Below, one piece after another: positions 49,412 through 61,830 of a DNA stretch of 64,000 nucleotides; the stretch's first letter is position 1, and each line of letters opens with the position of its first letter. The DNA comes from Panopea generosa. Lineage: Eukaryota > Mollusca > Bivalvia > Adapedonta > Hiatellidae. Made by a program: the position numbers and the translations under genes. The notes beneath the pieces are model-generated. The model was not told the origin of the DNA, did not search any database, and was given only the letters and a program-made list of their open reading frames with translations. Location: contig CM055908.1 of the NCBI GenBank assembly GCA_029582155.1, positions 22,429,103 to 22,493,102 on the forward strand, in the 5' to 3' direction.

Positions 49412-49648
49412 CGGTGTCTAGTTGAGCGCTACTTAATTGGAGTATCATGACGCAGACACGGTGACATGGTATAATACCCCACCCAGTCACATTTCACTGA
49501 CACCGGGCCACCAGACGTACAGCTAACCTCTAAATGCTAAGCACCAAGCGAGAAAGCTTCCAGTACCATTGAGAGTGATCCGGTCGGGGATCGAGCACAT
49601 GGCGTATTGCATGCGCGGCAGACGCTCTACCACTAGACCACCGCTGCA
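49412..49648 (-). repeat. tRNA-derived SINE, unit B
   Basis: Counterpart of 22170-22408, with the tRNA-like head on the right. Confidence 0.78.
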
Positions 49649-49858
49649 ATGTTAATTGTTAATACATTATGTTTGTTGCCAACTCAAGTTTAGTTTCAAG
49701 TTATGACCGACAAGCTTGATGCTCCTACATCTGTTTATACACGATTTCCCTTGCTAAACGTATTTGTTGCAGCGCATTTTATAAATATGGGGTCGTGAAC
49801 CACTGGTGATATCAAGCGAGCATGAAAAGAAACGTATTATTTGCACACAAAAAAAGCA

Positions 49859-49948
49859 ACGGCGTTTTTGTTTTGTTTTTGTTTGTTTTGTTTTTTTTGT
49901 TTTGTTTTGTTTTGTTTTTTTTTTGTTTTTTTTGTTGTTTTTTTGTTT
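49859..49948. repeat. T/G-rich low-complexity tract
   Basis: Repeated gtttt and tttttg units. The shorter counterpart is at about 22625-22697. Phe-rich and Lys-rich frames across it are artefacts. Confidence 0.9.
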
Positions 49949-52900
49949 TAGCAAATTGCACTGCTCCATACCATTATTGTCTCAAATGAGCACAAACTTC
50001 CGTTGCACTAATACAAGTTTTGCATGGTCACTTTATTAATCGGTAGTTCATCTCTGTACAGATAAAGTGTTCGTCTTTGTTTCGTGAATTTTCAGAATAT
50101 GTTCAGAAATTTGAGATAATTTATCTTCTACTATCAAAGGAAACGCTATGTACATTTCATTCCATTTCAAAGAAAATACACAAGTTTCCAGGACAAAATA
50201 TCTGTTTTATATCGTATAAATAACCGCTCATAAAGTGATAGCCATCTTGCAAACTGTGACACAGTGACACTGCGTATCCATGATATATGAATAGCGAGAT
50301 ACTAACATATACGGAGCTACCCCAGTGACAATTTGTCAGAATGTGTACATATGAATTAACTGTGGATTTTCAGACGAATGGGTTGATGACAGACAGAGAT
50401 CGTAAAAGACTTTGGCTCAGGTTGGCTTATATGATTTCCAGAAGAAACGTAGTTTTTCTACCAAATAAAACAGATCTGTCGTCAGAAAAATAACAACTGA
50501 ACATTTATAATTGATATATTTACTCACGAAAAGGTAGCATAACAAATTGTTTAGGTATCCATCAGACAGTATAGTTTTCGGATCTCAATACACAGTTGAG
50601 TTTTTGCTCTATGTTCTATATAAAATAAGGTCTAGGATTTGCACGGCTTAAATAAATCTACATAGAAAAGTTTTTAAAGTATTTTTATTCCATGGCATAA
50701 ATGTATCTGCTCATAAAAAATGCACAATAGCTGATGTGATGATGATCAGCTTGTTTCAGTACCGTGACATCCCTGTTTCACTTTTTTTTGAAAAAAAAAG
50801 AAATAAAGCCTTCAAATGCTTTAAAATACCGTTGAAATGTGTTATATTAAGTCACTGAAAATACACACATCTGTTAACATCAGTGATGTCTTACTAAAGT
50901 ATATGCTATACCAAAATTTGCTCTACTCATCTGAAGCAAGAAGTCATCCGTATGAACCATTTTGAAATACTGAACCAAATAACATAGGACCTTTTTTTTT
51001 AGCACAAGAGTATTGTTTTCGTCAATAGAAAAAGGTCGTAACTATGCGGCGAGGCGTACAGAGAACAGCCGGATACATTATGTGAATCAAACAAGCCAAG
51101 AAACTCTATTTAACCACTATTGCATCAGAGGGAGATTTTGATAAATGTTCATTTAAAATTATTTCTATAATTTACATATCTACACTATACAAAAATGAAG
51201 TTAGAATACATCAGTACGCGAGCAGACACTTGATTTCGTTTTTATTTTGGAAAGGCATCTCAATTTCCCATATTCATGGTCACATATTCATCAGATTTTA
51301 TGAAAGAAAAAAAAGATTTGTATATTAAATAATTTTTAAGAATTTGTATTCATATGTATTGCATTAGCGTGCACGCCATGTCTTACATGGTTACAATTAC
51401 ATAAATGTGAAGTTTCAGGTAACATTACTTGAGTATTAATATCTTCATATGGTCATAAGTGTCAATATTGATTTGATACTTGTACAAGATTAAAAATTGA
51501 TTTCAACATTGTGGTGCGGCTCTTAAAGGGTGAAATGATAATTCTGGAACTGAAATAAACAGAAGACAGATTTAAATATTTTTTCTTATTTTTTATTTAT
51601 TCATTTATTTATATATACAATGAACCTGTATATAAATTATATCCCATAATATACACTATCTGTATAAAGAACTTGTCTAAGCTTCAAACATAATATTGCT
51701 TGATATTCAAGAGAATAACTTTCTTGAAAGTTTTAGGGTTTTTTACACAATGGGAGGCAACTCAGTTATACCAAAATCTTGATATCTTTATGAGTTGTTT
51801 CCCGTACATAAATTTCATACATAATATCGAAAACATTTTGGCACTTTTTTTAAACAAAAGAAATTAAGAAGGACATTAGACAATAAAGGACATACATCAA
51901 TGAAAATAAACAAGTAATAGCAATAAGTAAGTGATAAAAGATCATGTTGATCATTTCAATTTTAACAACAAAAGTAAAAAATAATATCAGTGACTTAATT
52001 AACAGTGACTGGCAGGCTAATATAAATTCAACATACACAATTGAAATTTGGGGTTGCACCTTCAATATTTTTCTAATAACTCTTTGAACCTTTGTATGAA
52101 TTTAATAAGTTGCGTACCAAAGTAAAGCTGATCAAAATGCTGTATATTTCAAATTATCAATTATTTAGAAATTTTCTTCTGAATTTAAAAGTATCACTGG
52201 TTGAAAACGCAATATGTTGGATTTTTAAGAAATAGATATATTTATATTTGTTTTAAGAACAAAAGTATTGGAAGGGGTTGGTGCTTTTTTGAAAAGTAGA
52301 TCTGCCAAGAGTTTTCGAAAATGACAAATGTGCCACCCAAAATTTAGCCAAGCACTCTGTAGCAGCTTATCTCTGTTTTTATGTCTCTGGTAATAATAAT
52401 TTAACAAAAATACTGCTGTGAGATATCGGATGAATAAATATTCATTTCTGTGTTAAATCATGTGTTGTGTTTCTTTCAGTACAAAATCAGACCTGAACAA
52501 AACAATGTATTTCCAAATATACAAGACTAAATAAAATAGAGAAAAGGTGAATTCAAACAGCCATATAATAAATAATATAGTCAATATCTTAACGCCAGTA
52601 GCCAAAACAGGAAGTTGTTGTTAATGAATTACATTTCTTTAATTGGGGTATAAAGCAAATTTCAACAAAAAATTATACAAAAACAATTAACAGAAACCTC
52701 AGTATATACGAACATTTATAAATTGCATCATTATTTTAGCAACTGCTTGCTATTGAAAGTTTCCATACATTTCTATAAGGAGGTGAATGCTAATGAGGGC
52801 ACTAACAAAGTTAATGTCAAGAAAGCAAGATCTTATTTTTCCATTATTTAGTTAGTGTTTTGTTTTTTGTTAGTTTATATTCAAAAAATCTAATCAGAAA

Positions 52901-54466
52901 CCATCATGTGATTGCTACATCATCATTCATATGACCATGACAATTTTGATCCTGTAACCATGACAATACTGTTCATGTGATGATGACAATTGTGGTTCCA
53001 GAACTGTTAAAAAGTGCATATTTAAAAGGAAAAAAAAGAACATAGCATGAAAAGAAACACTGACCATATTTTCACGTTAAACAAAACAACAATATTTGCA
53101 TTATCTATCTGGAGATAAATGAAGTCTTTTCCAAATTAATCATTTCAAGAAAACAGTGTTTTTTCAGTTTCAAATATTAAAATTAAAACTATAAAGTTAA
53201 AAAAAGAATTATTTACCACAGGGATATTCATAAATTTAATGTCAAAATTTTATGATTATACATATTCAGCCAAATCTACGGAATTTGAGATAGTAGTAGA
53301 ACCATTCAATATTATCATTTTTGACGATTGAAAAGTGATTCATGCTCAGCTGGTGCAATCAACTCATTTCTGTCAGGTCTGTGTGCAACTACTGTAATGT
53401 GCAGCAATATGACATTACTAAAGACAAGAAAATAGGACCAATCATAACACAGAGATTGCAGGTTTTCATGATGACATGGACATTTATTTGGTGATTTAAT
53501 GTACTCACTACCCATATGAATATAAGCATTAAGCTCTTTTCAAATGGTGACATCAGAATACCAACAAGATTTCCTGCATCATGTTTCACATGGCAACACA
53601 TTCCTTATTATGAGTGTTTCACCTAAAATTTGAAAAATACCAGTAACCAAACTCAACATTTTCGATTTGTCCAAAAATATGTTTTTATAGATTTTTTTTT
53701 TTTGACACTCATTCTACAGAGAACCAATAATAATAATAATGTACTTAAGAGTAAGTGCTGGACATGAGTATTTCCTCATGATATAGGACGTACAGTAACA
53801 AATGAGGCATCTTGTAGCAGTTCTAGTAGCATTTAAAGGGAACCATGGCAATACTGAAAAAGTTTCACCTAACATTATTGCTGAAAAATATATGTGAAAT
53901 TATGATACCTCAGTATAGGTGCAGACCCCTTCGATATTTGTGCAGGCACCAAAACTTGTATAATATATATTTTGTTTATAGAAGTTTTTATCTTTATGTT
54001 GATGGATACATGTTTGAAATTTGTAAGACTTTTTACTCATATTTTCAATACTCGGTACTACTTTTTTTTGTGACAAATGTTGATAAAATCCTAAATATGA
54101 AGTTCTAGATAGTAATATTTTGAAATTTATATTTTAATATTGATAAATATTCATGGATGTAAAGAACGAACATAAACATGGGTAAAATATGATTTCATCA
54201 TTGCCGTGTGTCCCTTTAATACTAATATCTAATGTTGTCTTTGTCCTAGTTTCAAGTTTTAACTGTATGCTCTACAGCTGCATATAATAAAATGCTGCCT
54301 TAGTTTATTTAGCACACATTTATTCCTCCCATTATAATTAATTATAATCTATCAATTTGGTAGAATAAATATTCCTTCTGTGCATAGCAGATCCTTTCAC
54401 TAAATAACACACAGTCCTCCAATAAATTGCAAATACACTCCTCCCATAATCATAGACTCTCCTTAA

Positions 54467-55574
54467 TTAGCATACTGACTCCTCCCCATTCAGAGCCATG
54501 AGTTTCATATCACGACTCTCCAGTTCTAATGTAAGTTGTTCAACCTCTGCTTCTAACACTTTATTTTTACGAAACATTTGCACATAGTTCAACTGTAACT
54601 GTTTCTGGTACATTATCACCTTGTTCTTCTCCTCCAACCATTGCTCCTTGTCTTTATCATATTCTTCCCGATTGACTAGCATTTCAAGACGAAGTTTATC
54701 TAGCTCGTCTCGTAGAGTGTTCAGTTCTCGATCCTTTTCACATATCAATGATGGTTTTAGAGTTTCCCTTTCAGGAGTTTTTGCTTTAGCGAAGTCTGTT
54801 TGTATTTCCTTTTCACAATGACACAGAGGTATGTCAGGTTCGATATCAGAACAAGATGAATTCAACCGTGGCATATTTCCTGACGAAAAGTTTTTTAATC
54901 TTTCGGAAACATAGCTGTTTTTGTTGTCAGTATTTGAATTGGCCTCGTCAAGTTTAGACTTGGCTTCGTCGAGCATTGTTTGAAGTTTTAACACTTCATC
55001 TGATTTGGATGTAAGTTTGCTTTGTAAGTTATCAATTTGATTTTGTAAGTCAGAAACACCTCCTGAAGCACGACGACCTTGCCACGTGGCATCGTCCATC
55101 TGTGCCTGAAGACGATTTGTCTCTTCAGCATATGCTTCACACTTTTGCATTAAATCCTCTTTCTCAGAGTTTGACTTTTCAATCTCATCTTTCATCGATT
55201 TCTTTTCCTGCTGCAATTTAAATAGCTGTAAGTTTAACACTTGTTCACTTTTGTAGGATTTTCTTTGTAGCAATTTCATCCTGTTTTCATATTCATCTTT
55301 CAATTCATGAATCTCTCTAAACCAACCATTTTTCTTGTCCTCATACACCTGGAATATTGCCCTCTCATTTTTGTCCATTACATCTCTGAGAGTATTTAGT
55401 TCAGCATCCTTTTCCTTTAAGATTGCTTCCAACTCTCCTACTCCACTATCACTTGGTGATGGTGTCTGAACATAACCGTCCATATGATTGGATGACAACC
55501 TACTCATATGAGAGGCTGATACAGAATCTGATCTATCAGAAGTTCTGTTACAATCACTGGAAAAACTGGCTGAC
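54467..55574 (-). CDS. LZTS-like gene, terminal coding exon
   Basis: This 1108-nt exon is open from the acceptor (ttatttccag) to the TAA stop and covers residues 80-448, with both coiled coils and the Cys-His-Cys linker. It is the only part of the gene included in the segmental duplication. Confidence 0.92.
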
Positions 55575-58500
55575 CTGGAAATAAATTTAAAAAAATTACA
55601 AACAAAATTAAAACATGGTTACAGCCACATAAATATTTTATAGTTAAGCCATTAGGAAATTAACCCAATAAAAAGTATTCATTCACAGACTCTACAAGAT
55701 ACACTGCAGTTAATTAGAAACATGAGGAGCTATATTGAAAATATTGAACATATTGGAAGACTCAGGACTCTTGGTGTGAGTAGATTTAGTTAATCAGATC
55801 CGTGTGTTGATACAATGGTCTGCTGTTATGACTGATACTGTTAACTAGCCAGAGGTACTGTACATATGGTGTTAGACATGGTAATATACAAGAAATCCTG
55901 AATGTTTAATGTTGCCTGTTTTTCAACCGGTACACTTATTTCTTGCTGTGTTGTACTAAATACAATGATGTTCGTACTATATGGCTTTTCCTACACTCAA
56001 TAAATTAACAGATATCATGCCGTCTTAGAATGAAAAAATGTTAATGAAAAAATGTTAAAAATTTCAAAACTGATTCAAGAAGCTCTTGTAATAAGAATAA
56101 ATACCCTTGAAAAATATTATTGCTTCACAAGATGTATGTACATGTGATGTGTTGTTATTTGTGTAATGTTTATTTTATATGTTTATTACAATATATTTTG
56201 GCTTTGCCATATTTTTTTGTAAAACTTTGTAAATGGCCAGAGGCAAAATTTGCCATTTGCTGAATAACCTTTTATTGTTGTTGTATTATACTGATGTGGA
56301 AGGGAGACTCTAACCAGAGTGGCATCGGAGAATTGATTAATATGACAGTAGAAACAATGTACCAATACCGGTATATTATAAAACAAAATTGAACAAATAA
56401 AGCAAATATTTTCATAATATTCCAAGCAATGAAATGCCAAAATATTACTCTAACATTTGAAGAGACAAGGTTTATGTTCTTCTATAGTGAAAATCAATTT
56501 TATAGTGCTAACTTGGCCAACAAAACTGTATGAATATATTGTTGTTTTTGCTTCAAGAACAATCAATAACAAATCATGGATATTTGTCTTTATGATGGTG
56601 ACATTTTTCACAAATTTCACAAGTTAAGAACAATAAACCTGTATATGAACTGTCTGGTTATCAAACTTGGCTGAGGTATTTTGCCAATAAACATTGTGAC
56701 CAAGTTTGGTGCAGACTGGATAATAAACATTTAAGTAAAAGAGGACATCACCAATATCTATCAAAGAGCCACAACTCCAATATCTATCAAAGGGCCACAA
56801 CTCTGGAGTTACTAGGGGAATCAAGTTGGTTATCATATTAAAACTAGACATTTTGTCAATAAACCCATTATTGGGAGTTAATAATAATAATAATAAGATC
56901 TTTATTTAAAGATGAACCCAGTTGGAACAATCTCCAATCTTTCCTGTGGTCCTCTATTATAAACATGTTAATAATAGTCAGTAATAACAAAATATAAACA
57001 ACTAAATTATTAAACAGAATCAATACGATTTGGAAACTTCTAAAAAAAATTAGTAATTTGAGTTGTTTTTTTTGTTGAAATATCAATTAGTAATTTTGAT
57101 TAACAAAGAATAATGTTACTGGGATGATCGGGTGAACTTAGGGAGGAGATATCACTTCTCTGGTGGATTGACAGAAACACAAACACTAGATCCTTTGTAA
57201 GAGGAGCACATGTATCTAACATACCAGCATATATTCATCTTCATCAAAATGTCTAGTTTACCAGATATGTACACAGGGGCATGTCTGGGAAAAAAAATTT
57301 TTTTAGTTCAAATATATAAACAAGAGGCCCAAGAGGAAGTGAACACTCTACTGGCAACAGATAATACCTGTAAAATATCTAAGGTCTAGGCCTTAAACTT
57401 AAAATTTTACTTTAAATGAGCTTATAAGCCCTTTGGCGGGGCATTTGTAGCCAAATCATACTTGTTCAAGAACTTGTGAGATCTAATTGTTATATAACTG
57501 TTGTGCAAGTTTGGTTAAGATTCAATGAAAAATGAAGGTGCTACCACGTCTACAAGATAAGGGTTAACTGATGGACGGATGACGACGAATGATTTACCAT
57601 GAGATAAGCCCTGCTGGCTTTTGGCCAGTAGAGCTTAAAACATAAATGAACTAAAAGTTTTTTCGGGACATGCCACTGTGATGTGTGTTGAAGCACTATG
57701 AGATGGGAATGAAAAGAACTTGACATCTACCTGTCACACTCCATGTGAGAGGAACCTGAACCATGTGACGTGTTCGCCACATTCTGACTGGTTACTCCAT
57801 AATCCTGGGACCCGTATCCATCGTCATGATTTGAGTATTTCCTTGGATGGTCAGCATACTGCTTGGGCGGAGTTACAAACTTCTGACTGCTCAGTACAGG
57901 CTTGAAGGCTATTGGCTTGATGATACCCCGTCCAGGCGACTATAAATAGAAACATTTAAAAAAATGTAATCACATAAAACATTCTATAGTTTCATTTAAA
58001 ACCACAAACACCAGGTGCTGAACATTTGAATAATTAAAGCATGCCCGCAGATTGGAACTGAAAATTAAATCAAATGTGTGCATGTTTTACATCAAGTTGG
58101 AAATGTCTGATGTTACTTCTGTCTGAAACTGAGAAGAAATGTTGTTAAAAACATGCACATGTACAGACTGTTGCATGTTACCGGCCTACTCAAGCCGAGA
58201 ATCCAAAGTGGCCTCTTTAAAGAAGATTACTGATATTTTAGAGATTAATAATTTATTGACCTTCGAAACTTGGATATAGAACATGTGGCTGCTTTCCTAC
58301 AGTAACATTGTTTTAATAGAGTTTCTCACATAAAGAAGGTTTGGACTGAACTGGATTAAACCAAAAGTTAATATAGGTATTAAATCCATATAATGATTGA
58401 ATATTTAGCGTTATTTTTATGCCATCAAGGGCTAACAGATGATCACTTAACCTAACCACTGTTTCCTGGGATTAACCAGTACTCGAGCACACCCTGTCTC

Positions 58501-59230
58501 CGCAAGTAACTGATAACTTTCCCACTTGAATCAGTGGTGAGAGACAAATGATAATGAGACACAATGTCGTATATCAATCATCACGGAGATTGTTGCCGGG
58601 CGGGGGATTCAAACTCACGATCCCTGGATTGATAGTCAGACGTGTAACCAACTGAGCTAATCAGACCCGGCTCCATATAATGAATACTATACACACTGAC
58701 AAAAAGTTTTATCTTGTTTTGTTTGAATATCTAGCATCATTTTATGCCATTGAGGATAAACAAATGTTCAAATAACTTAACCGCTCTTTCCTGAGATCCT
58801 GGACGGTTAATCAGTACCTGAGCACATTCATCTCCACAAGCAACTGATAACTTTCCCACTTGAATCAGAGGTAAGAGATGGATGATAATGAATCATAATG
58901 TTGTATATCAATCATCACTGATGATGGCCGGGTGGGGATTTGAACTCACGACCCCTTAATTAATAGTCAGATGTACTACAGATTGAGCTATATGAACCTT
59001 GCTATACATTTGAGAAAGGTTTCAATACATATTTCGTGTAATATATTGGCTGTCTGCAGTTGATAACATGGTACACTCACTAATTAACACCTCCTTTAAT
59101 AAATAGCTCTGACTGGAAAACAAGAACTAAAAATCATATATCACAAAACATATTTCAACCACCAGTACTGTTAACACTAGAGTTATTAGTAAAATTTTAC
59201 CTTTTTCGTATCATCAAAATTTGAAGCCAT
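54467..59230 (-). CDS. LZTS/N4BP3-like (Fez1-domain) coiled-coil protein, complete, 3 coding exons
   Basis: Coding exons on the - strand are 59230-59201, 57939-57731 and 55574-54467. Splice phases agree (0, then 2) and the product is 448 aa. Residues 1-10 come from exon 1. Residues 16-25 (IIKPIAFKPV) resemble the short N-terminal motif of LZTS and N4BP3 proteins. The segment from about 26 to 125 is Ser/Asn/Asp-rich and probably disordered. Residues about 127-289 and 357-437 are long coiled coils. The motif EKDxELNTLRD occurs in both (134-144 and 359-369). VIMYQKQLQLNY (398-409) matches the C-terminal signature of LZTS proteins. Known relatives are cytoplasmic or postsynaptic scaffolds (LZTS1-3) and the NEDD4-binding N4BP3; the exact orthology is not resolved here. 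The name rests on remembered family motifs. Confidence 0.85.
55575..57730 (-). other. Intron 2 of the LZTS-like gene
   Basis: 2156 nt. It contains the right breakpoint of the duplication (about 56037), a decayed mollusc-type dispersed repeat at about 56620-56870 (gaccaagtttggtgcagact, agggccacaactctgg) and a hAT-like inverted-repeat element at 57272-57680. Confidence 0.78.
57272..57680. mobile_element. hAT-like non-autonomous inverted-repeat element
   Basis: Left end cacaggggcatgtctgggaa and the reverse complement of the right end cacagtggcatgtcccgaaa agree at most positions, and the similarity extends about 32 bp into an A/T run and agttca. CAG-type ends recall hAT elements. No clear 8-bp target duplication remains. 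The interior starts aaacaagaggcccaagag and ends gccagtagagctt, a widespread mollusc repeat pattern from memory. Confidence 0.6.
57731..57939 (-). CDS. LZTS-like gene, second coding exon
   Basis: A 209-nt exon between acceptor ttatag and donor CAG|gtagat. It encodes 69 aa plus two bases, beginning SPGRGIIKPIAFKPV and then a Ser/Asn/Asp/Gly-rich stretch. Only this frame is open. The two leftover bases join the first base of the last exon to make Arg80. A hAT-like inverted-repeat element ends about 50 nt from its donor. Confidence 0.82.
58397..58670 (-). repeat. tRNA-derived SINE in intron 1 of the LZTS-like gene (distal of two)
   Basis: The reverse strand starts ccgggtctgattagctcagt (A box) and includes a gtttgaatcc B box. 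The body and the tagcgttattttta tail match the SINE at 17629-17935. Same orientation as the gene. Confidence 0.83.
58721..58998 (-). repeat. tRNA-derived SINE in intron 1 of the LZTS-like gene (proximal of two)
   Basis: Same family and orientation as 58397-58670, separated from it by about 50 bp. The B box region reads gttcaaatcc and the head is more decayed. Confidence 0.8.
59201..59230 (-). CDS. LZTS-like gene, first coding exon
   Basis: A 30-nt exon encoding MASNFDDTKK, ending AAAAAG|gtaaaa in phase 0. That phase matches the phase-0 start of the next exon. It is supported by the start codon, the canonical donor and frame continuity. No upstream acceptor is obvious, so the 5' UTR probably continues upstream. 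Confidence 0.7.
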
Positions 59231-60173
59231 TATATACAGGTAATTTACAATCCAAAAAGGTCACATTTTAAAATGTCTAACCTCTAACACAGAGCTACAC
59301 CAGTTAAATGTATGCTATACCGATAGTTTTAACTATTTAAGTTAACGATACCAATTTATTGATTTTGATCCAAATCAGTTTAATAGTGGTTTTTTATTCA
59401 ACTTAATGTGACAATTAATGTTAATCAATACTCGAGAATGCAAATCTATTTGTTTCACATCTGGTCTCATTCATGGCTATCACAGTACACTTTAGTCACT
59501 GAGTTCAAAAAACATTTACAAATCATGACAGTATTCAAGTGAAATTGCAACAGAAAGTCCAAATCTAATACATCGTTAATGTCCAAGTTATGTCGCTGAA
59601 TTTACATGTTCAAAATTATCTTTAGTCACTGTTGAAATCACCCATTTTCAAAATAATCTTTAGTCACTGAAATAACATTTTCACAAAACTACAAGTAGGT
59701 CACAGAAAATAAATATTCATGTTTTAATTCAGATAACATAAGATTAATATCCTTTCGGTCACTGAGAAATTGATAAATCATTTGTGTGACACAAATTAAT
59801 GACTTTCCAAATTAAAAAAAAACAGCCTTCATCACTAATCATAAAAAAACTCCATCCAGACACAGTAACCGAGCTCTCTCCTCAATTGGGACAAATGAAA
59901 GTCTTATAAGCAGCAAAAACAAGAATACACAAAAACACTGATAAAATACTAATATCCAACAGCCTGGGAAAATACTGCACAGAAGTAAATCTCCAATGAG
60001 AGATATAAGTATTAATTATGGCAGAGATACAGCTGATCTGATAGCTTCATAATACCCTCTTGTCTTACAGCTTGGCAACATCTTACAATGTAGAGGCACA
60101 AGTTGCACAAGTCAGAATATTAATGGTGGAACTGAAGTACATATCATTGGAATGACTCATTGAGAAAAACATT

Positions 60174-60174
60174 C

Positions 60175-60210
<36 letters not shown>
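60174..60210. repeat. CT-rich microsatellite
   Basis: Imperfect tctctttc repeats. Confidence 0.85.
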
Positions 60211-60284
60211 ATATCATATTACTTTTCTTTTACAATTTTAGCATATTAATGAGCCTGTGATGATGGTGATAATATATGGATGGT

Positions 60285-60304
60285 GCAAAGCAGATGATGA
60301 TGAC

Positions 60305-60335
<31 letters not shown>

Positions 60336-60361
60336 GATGATGATGACAATGATGAATGGTG

Positions 60362-60392
<31 letters not shown>

Positions 60393-60400
60393 GATGATGA
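60285..60400. repeat. ATGA/GAATGAT array
   Basis: Two phases of gaatgat units separated by gatgatgacaatgatg. The His/Ser-rich reverse frames are artefacts. Confidence 0.9.
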
Positions 60401-61669
60401 CATTATTGAGAGTGTTTGTAAGCCCACATACCAGTATTTTATAACTACTGGTAATATTCATGTGTTTCCAGCTAGATTATAAGGGTGGTAATGTATTTTG
60501 TATGAGATAATAGAAGTTGTGTATAACAGATAGACAGAGAACAGCTGTACACAATGTCAGGAGATTCCACAAATAAATCTGCAACCATGTCACTTGAAAA
60601 CAAAGCACCTGCCAATTACGTAGCCTCCTGTAATGTTGTTTCTGGAAACTTTCTGCTTTTTACTAAAAGTCAGTCAGAAATAGTCGCAATACCTAACATT
60701 TCAAGTGTATCAGGGTAACATTCAGCAATTTCAAATATACCATACAATAATTAAAGAATTAACCAAAGACAATAGTGAAAAAATCATTTTGTCATCACAC
60801 GATAGATACCATCTAAAGAGTCGAATGTAACTTTCTTTATCTCCCTTTGCTTGTGAACATGTATAAAAATATTCTACCTTTTCTCATATGTATGACTCCG
60901 CCGTAGTCCCATTCCCATGCACACGGTACCCAAACTTACTCACACACGCACTAACACACAAATGCACATGTATGCATGCATGTATGTAATGTGCAACTGT
61001 GCTCGCCCCATACCACATAAGCATTTATACTCTTATTAATGATTTAAATATATAATGTTGTATCTGTTTTTATTTTCATCTCAACAAAAAAGTTTTCTTC
61101 TATACTGTTGTTAAGTTCAGGTTTGACATTATGCCAGTAAGCAAGTCTGTTTAGAACATATCTGACTTGTTTATAGACCAGATCTGGTATAGAAGGACAG
61201 TAACCCTGACACAGTACCACAAACAATGTCGTGCTCATCTCTTCACCTTTCATCTCTCTTTGATCTCAAATTAATTAACATAAATTTGCATATATTTTCT
61301 GTAGTAAAATGAGCAGTGTGTCACCAAGGGTAAGTCTGTTATTACCATGTTTATTTTAAATCAAAGAAGGCATGGCTCTTTATTATTTAAAGGGATTATA
61401 TTGGCAAACTACACATTAAAAGCTGCGAATAGAGACTTTCTTTATATGTTATGCACATAAAAAAGTGTGTGTGTATTGCTTCATTGTCATAATTAACCTA
61501 AGACTTTTTAAATTAACAATAAACAAAAATTGACATTCTTTATCATGGGACTCGAAAAATTACTGTTAATATTAACATTTATCTCCGTAAACATTTTGAA
61601 CATAGCTTCGCATTTCCAGAAATATCCGCGCATGCACCTCATCAGTCGTAAACTATGCATCTGTACAGT

Positions 61670-61830
61670 AGAACATGCAAGCACATCACCATGTGTAAGC
61701 ACATGACCATGCAAGCACAAGACAACCATGCAAACACACAACCACACAATGACACAACCATGCGAGGACACGACCAAGCACACAACCATGCAAGCTTACA
61801 CCACGAACACAGGTGACAACACAAAGGCAC
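61670..61830. repeat. Degenerate CA-rich tandem tract
   Basis: Loose repeats of acaaccatgcaagcacac. Three overlapping reverse frames rich in Cys/Val/Trp are products of the repeat. Confidence 0.7.

Larger units (their letters stand above)
45897..54466. other. Interval between C1q copy B and the LZTS-like gene
   Basis: Convergent intergenic DNA holding the mariner relic, SINEs and repeats listed separately and the dispersed repeat at 51990-52410. No additional gene is supported. Confidence 0.55.
36038..56037 (+). repeat. Segmental duplication, unit B
   Basis: Right member of the tandem duplication, in the same orientation as unit A. It lacks the two large insertions of unit A and so shows the empty sites. 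Its right end lies inside intron 2 of the LZTS-like gene, which continues uninterrupted beyond it. This side therefore keeps the ancestral right flank. Confidence 0.93.
57940..59200 (-). other. Intron 1 of the LZTS-like gene
   Basis: 1261 nt, nearly half occupied by two consecutive reverse SINEs of one family. Confidence 0.72.

Noticed and set aside
60230-60461. His/Ser-rich reverse frames
   Set aside because: Translation of the ATGA/GAATGAT array.
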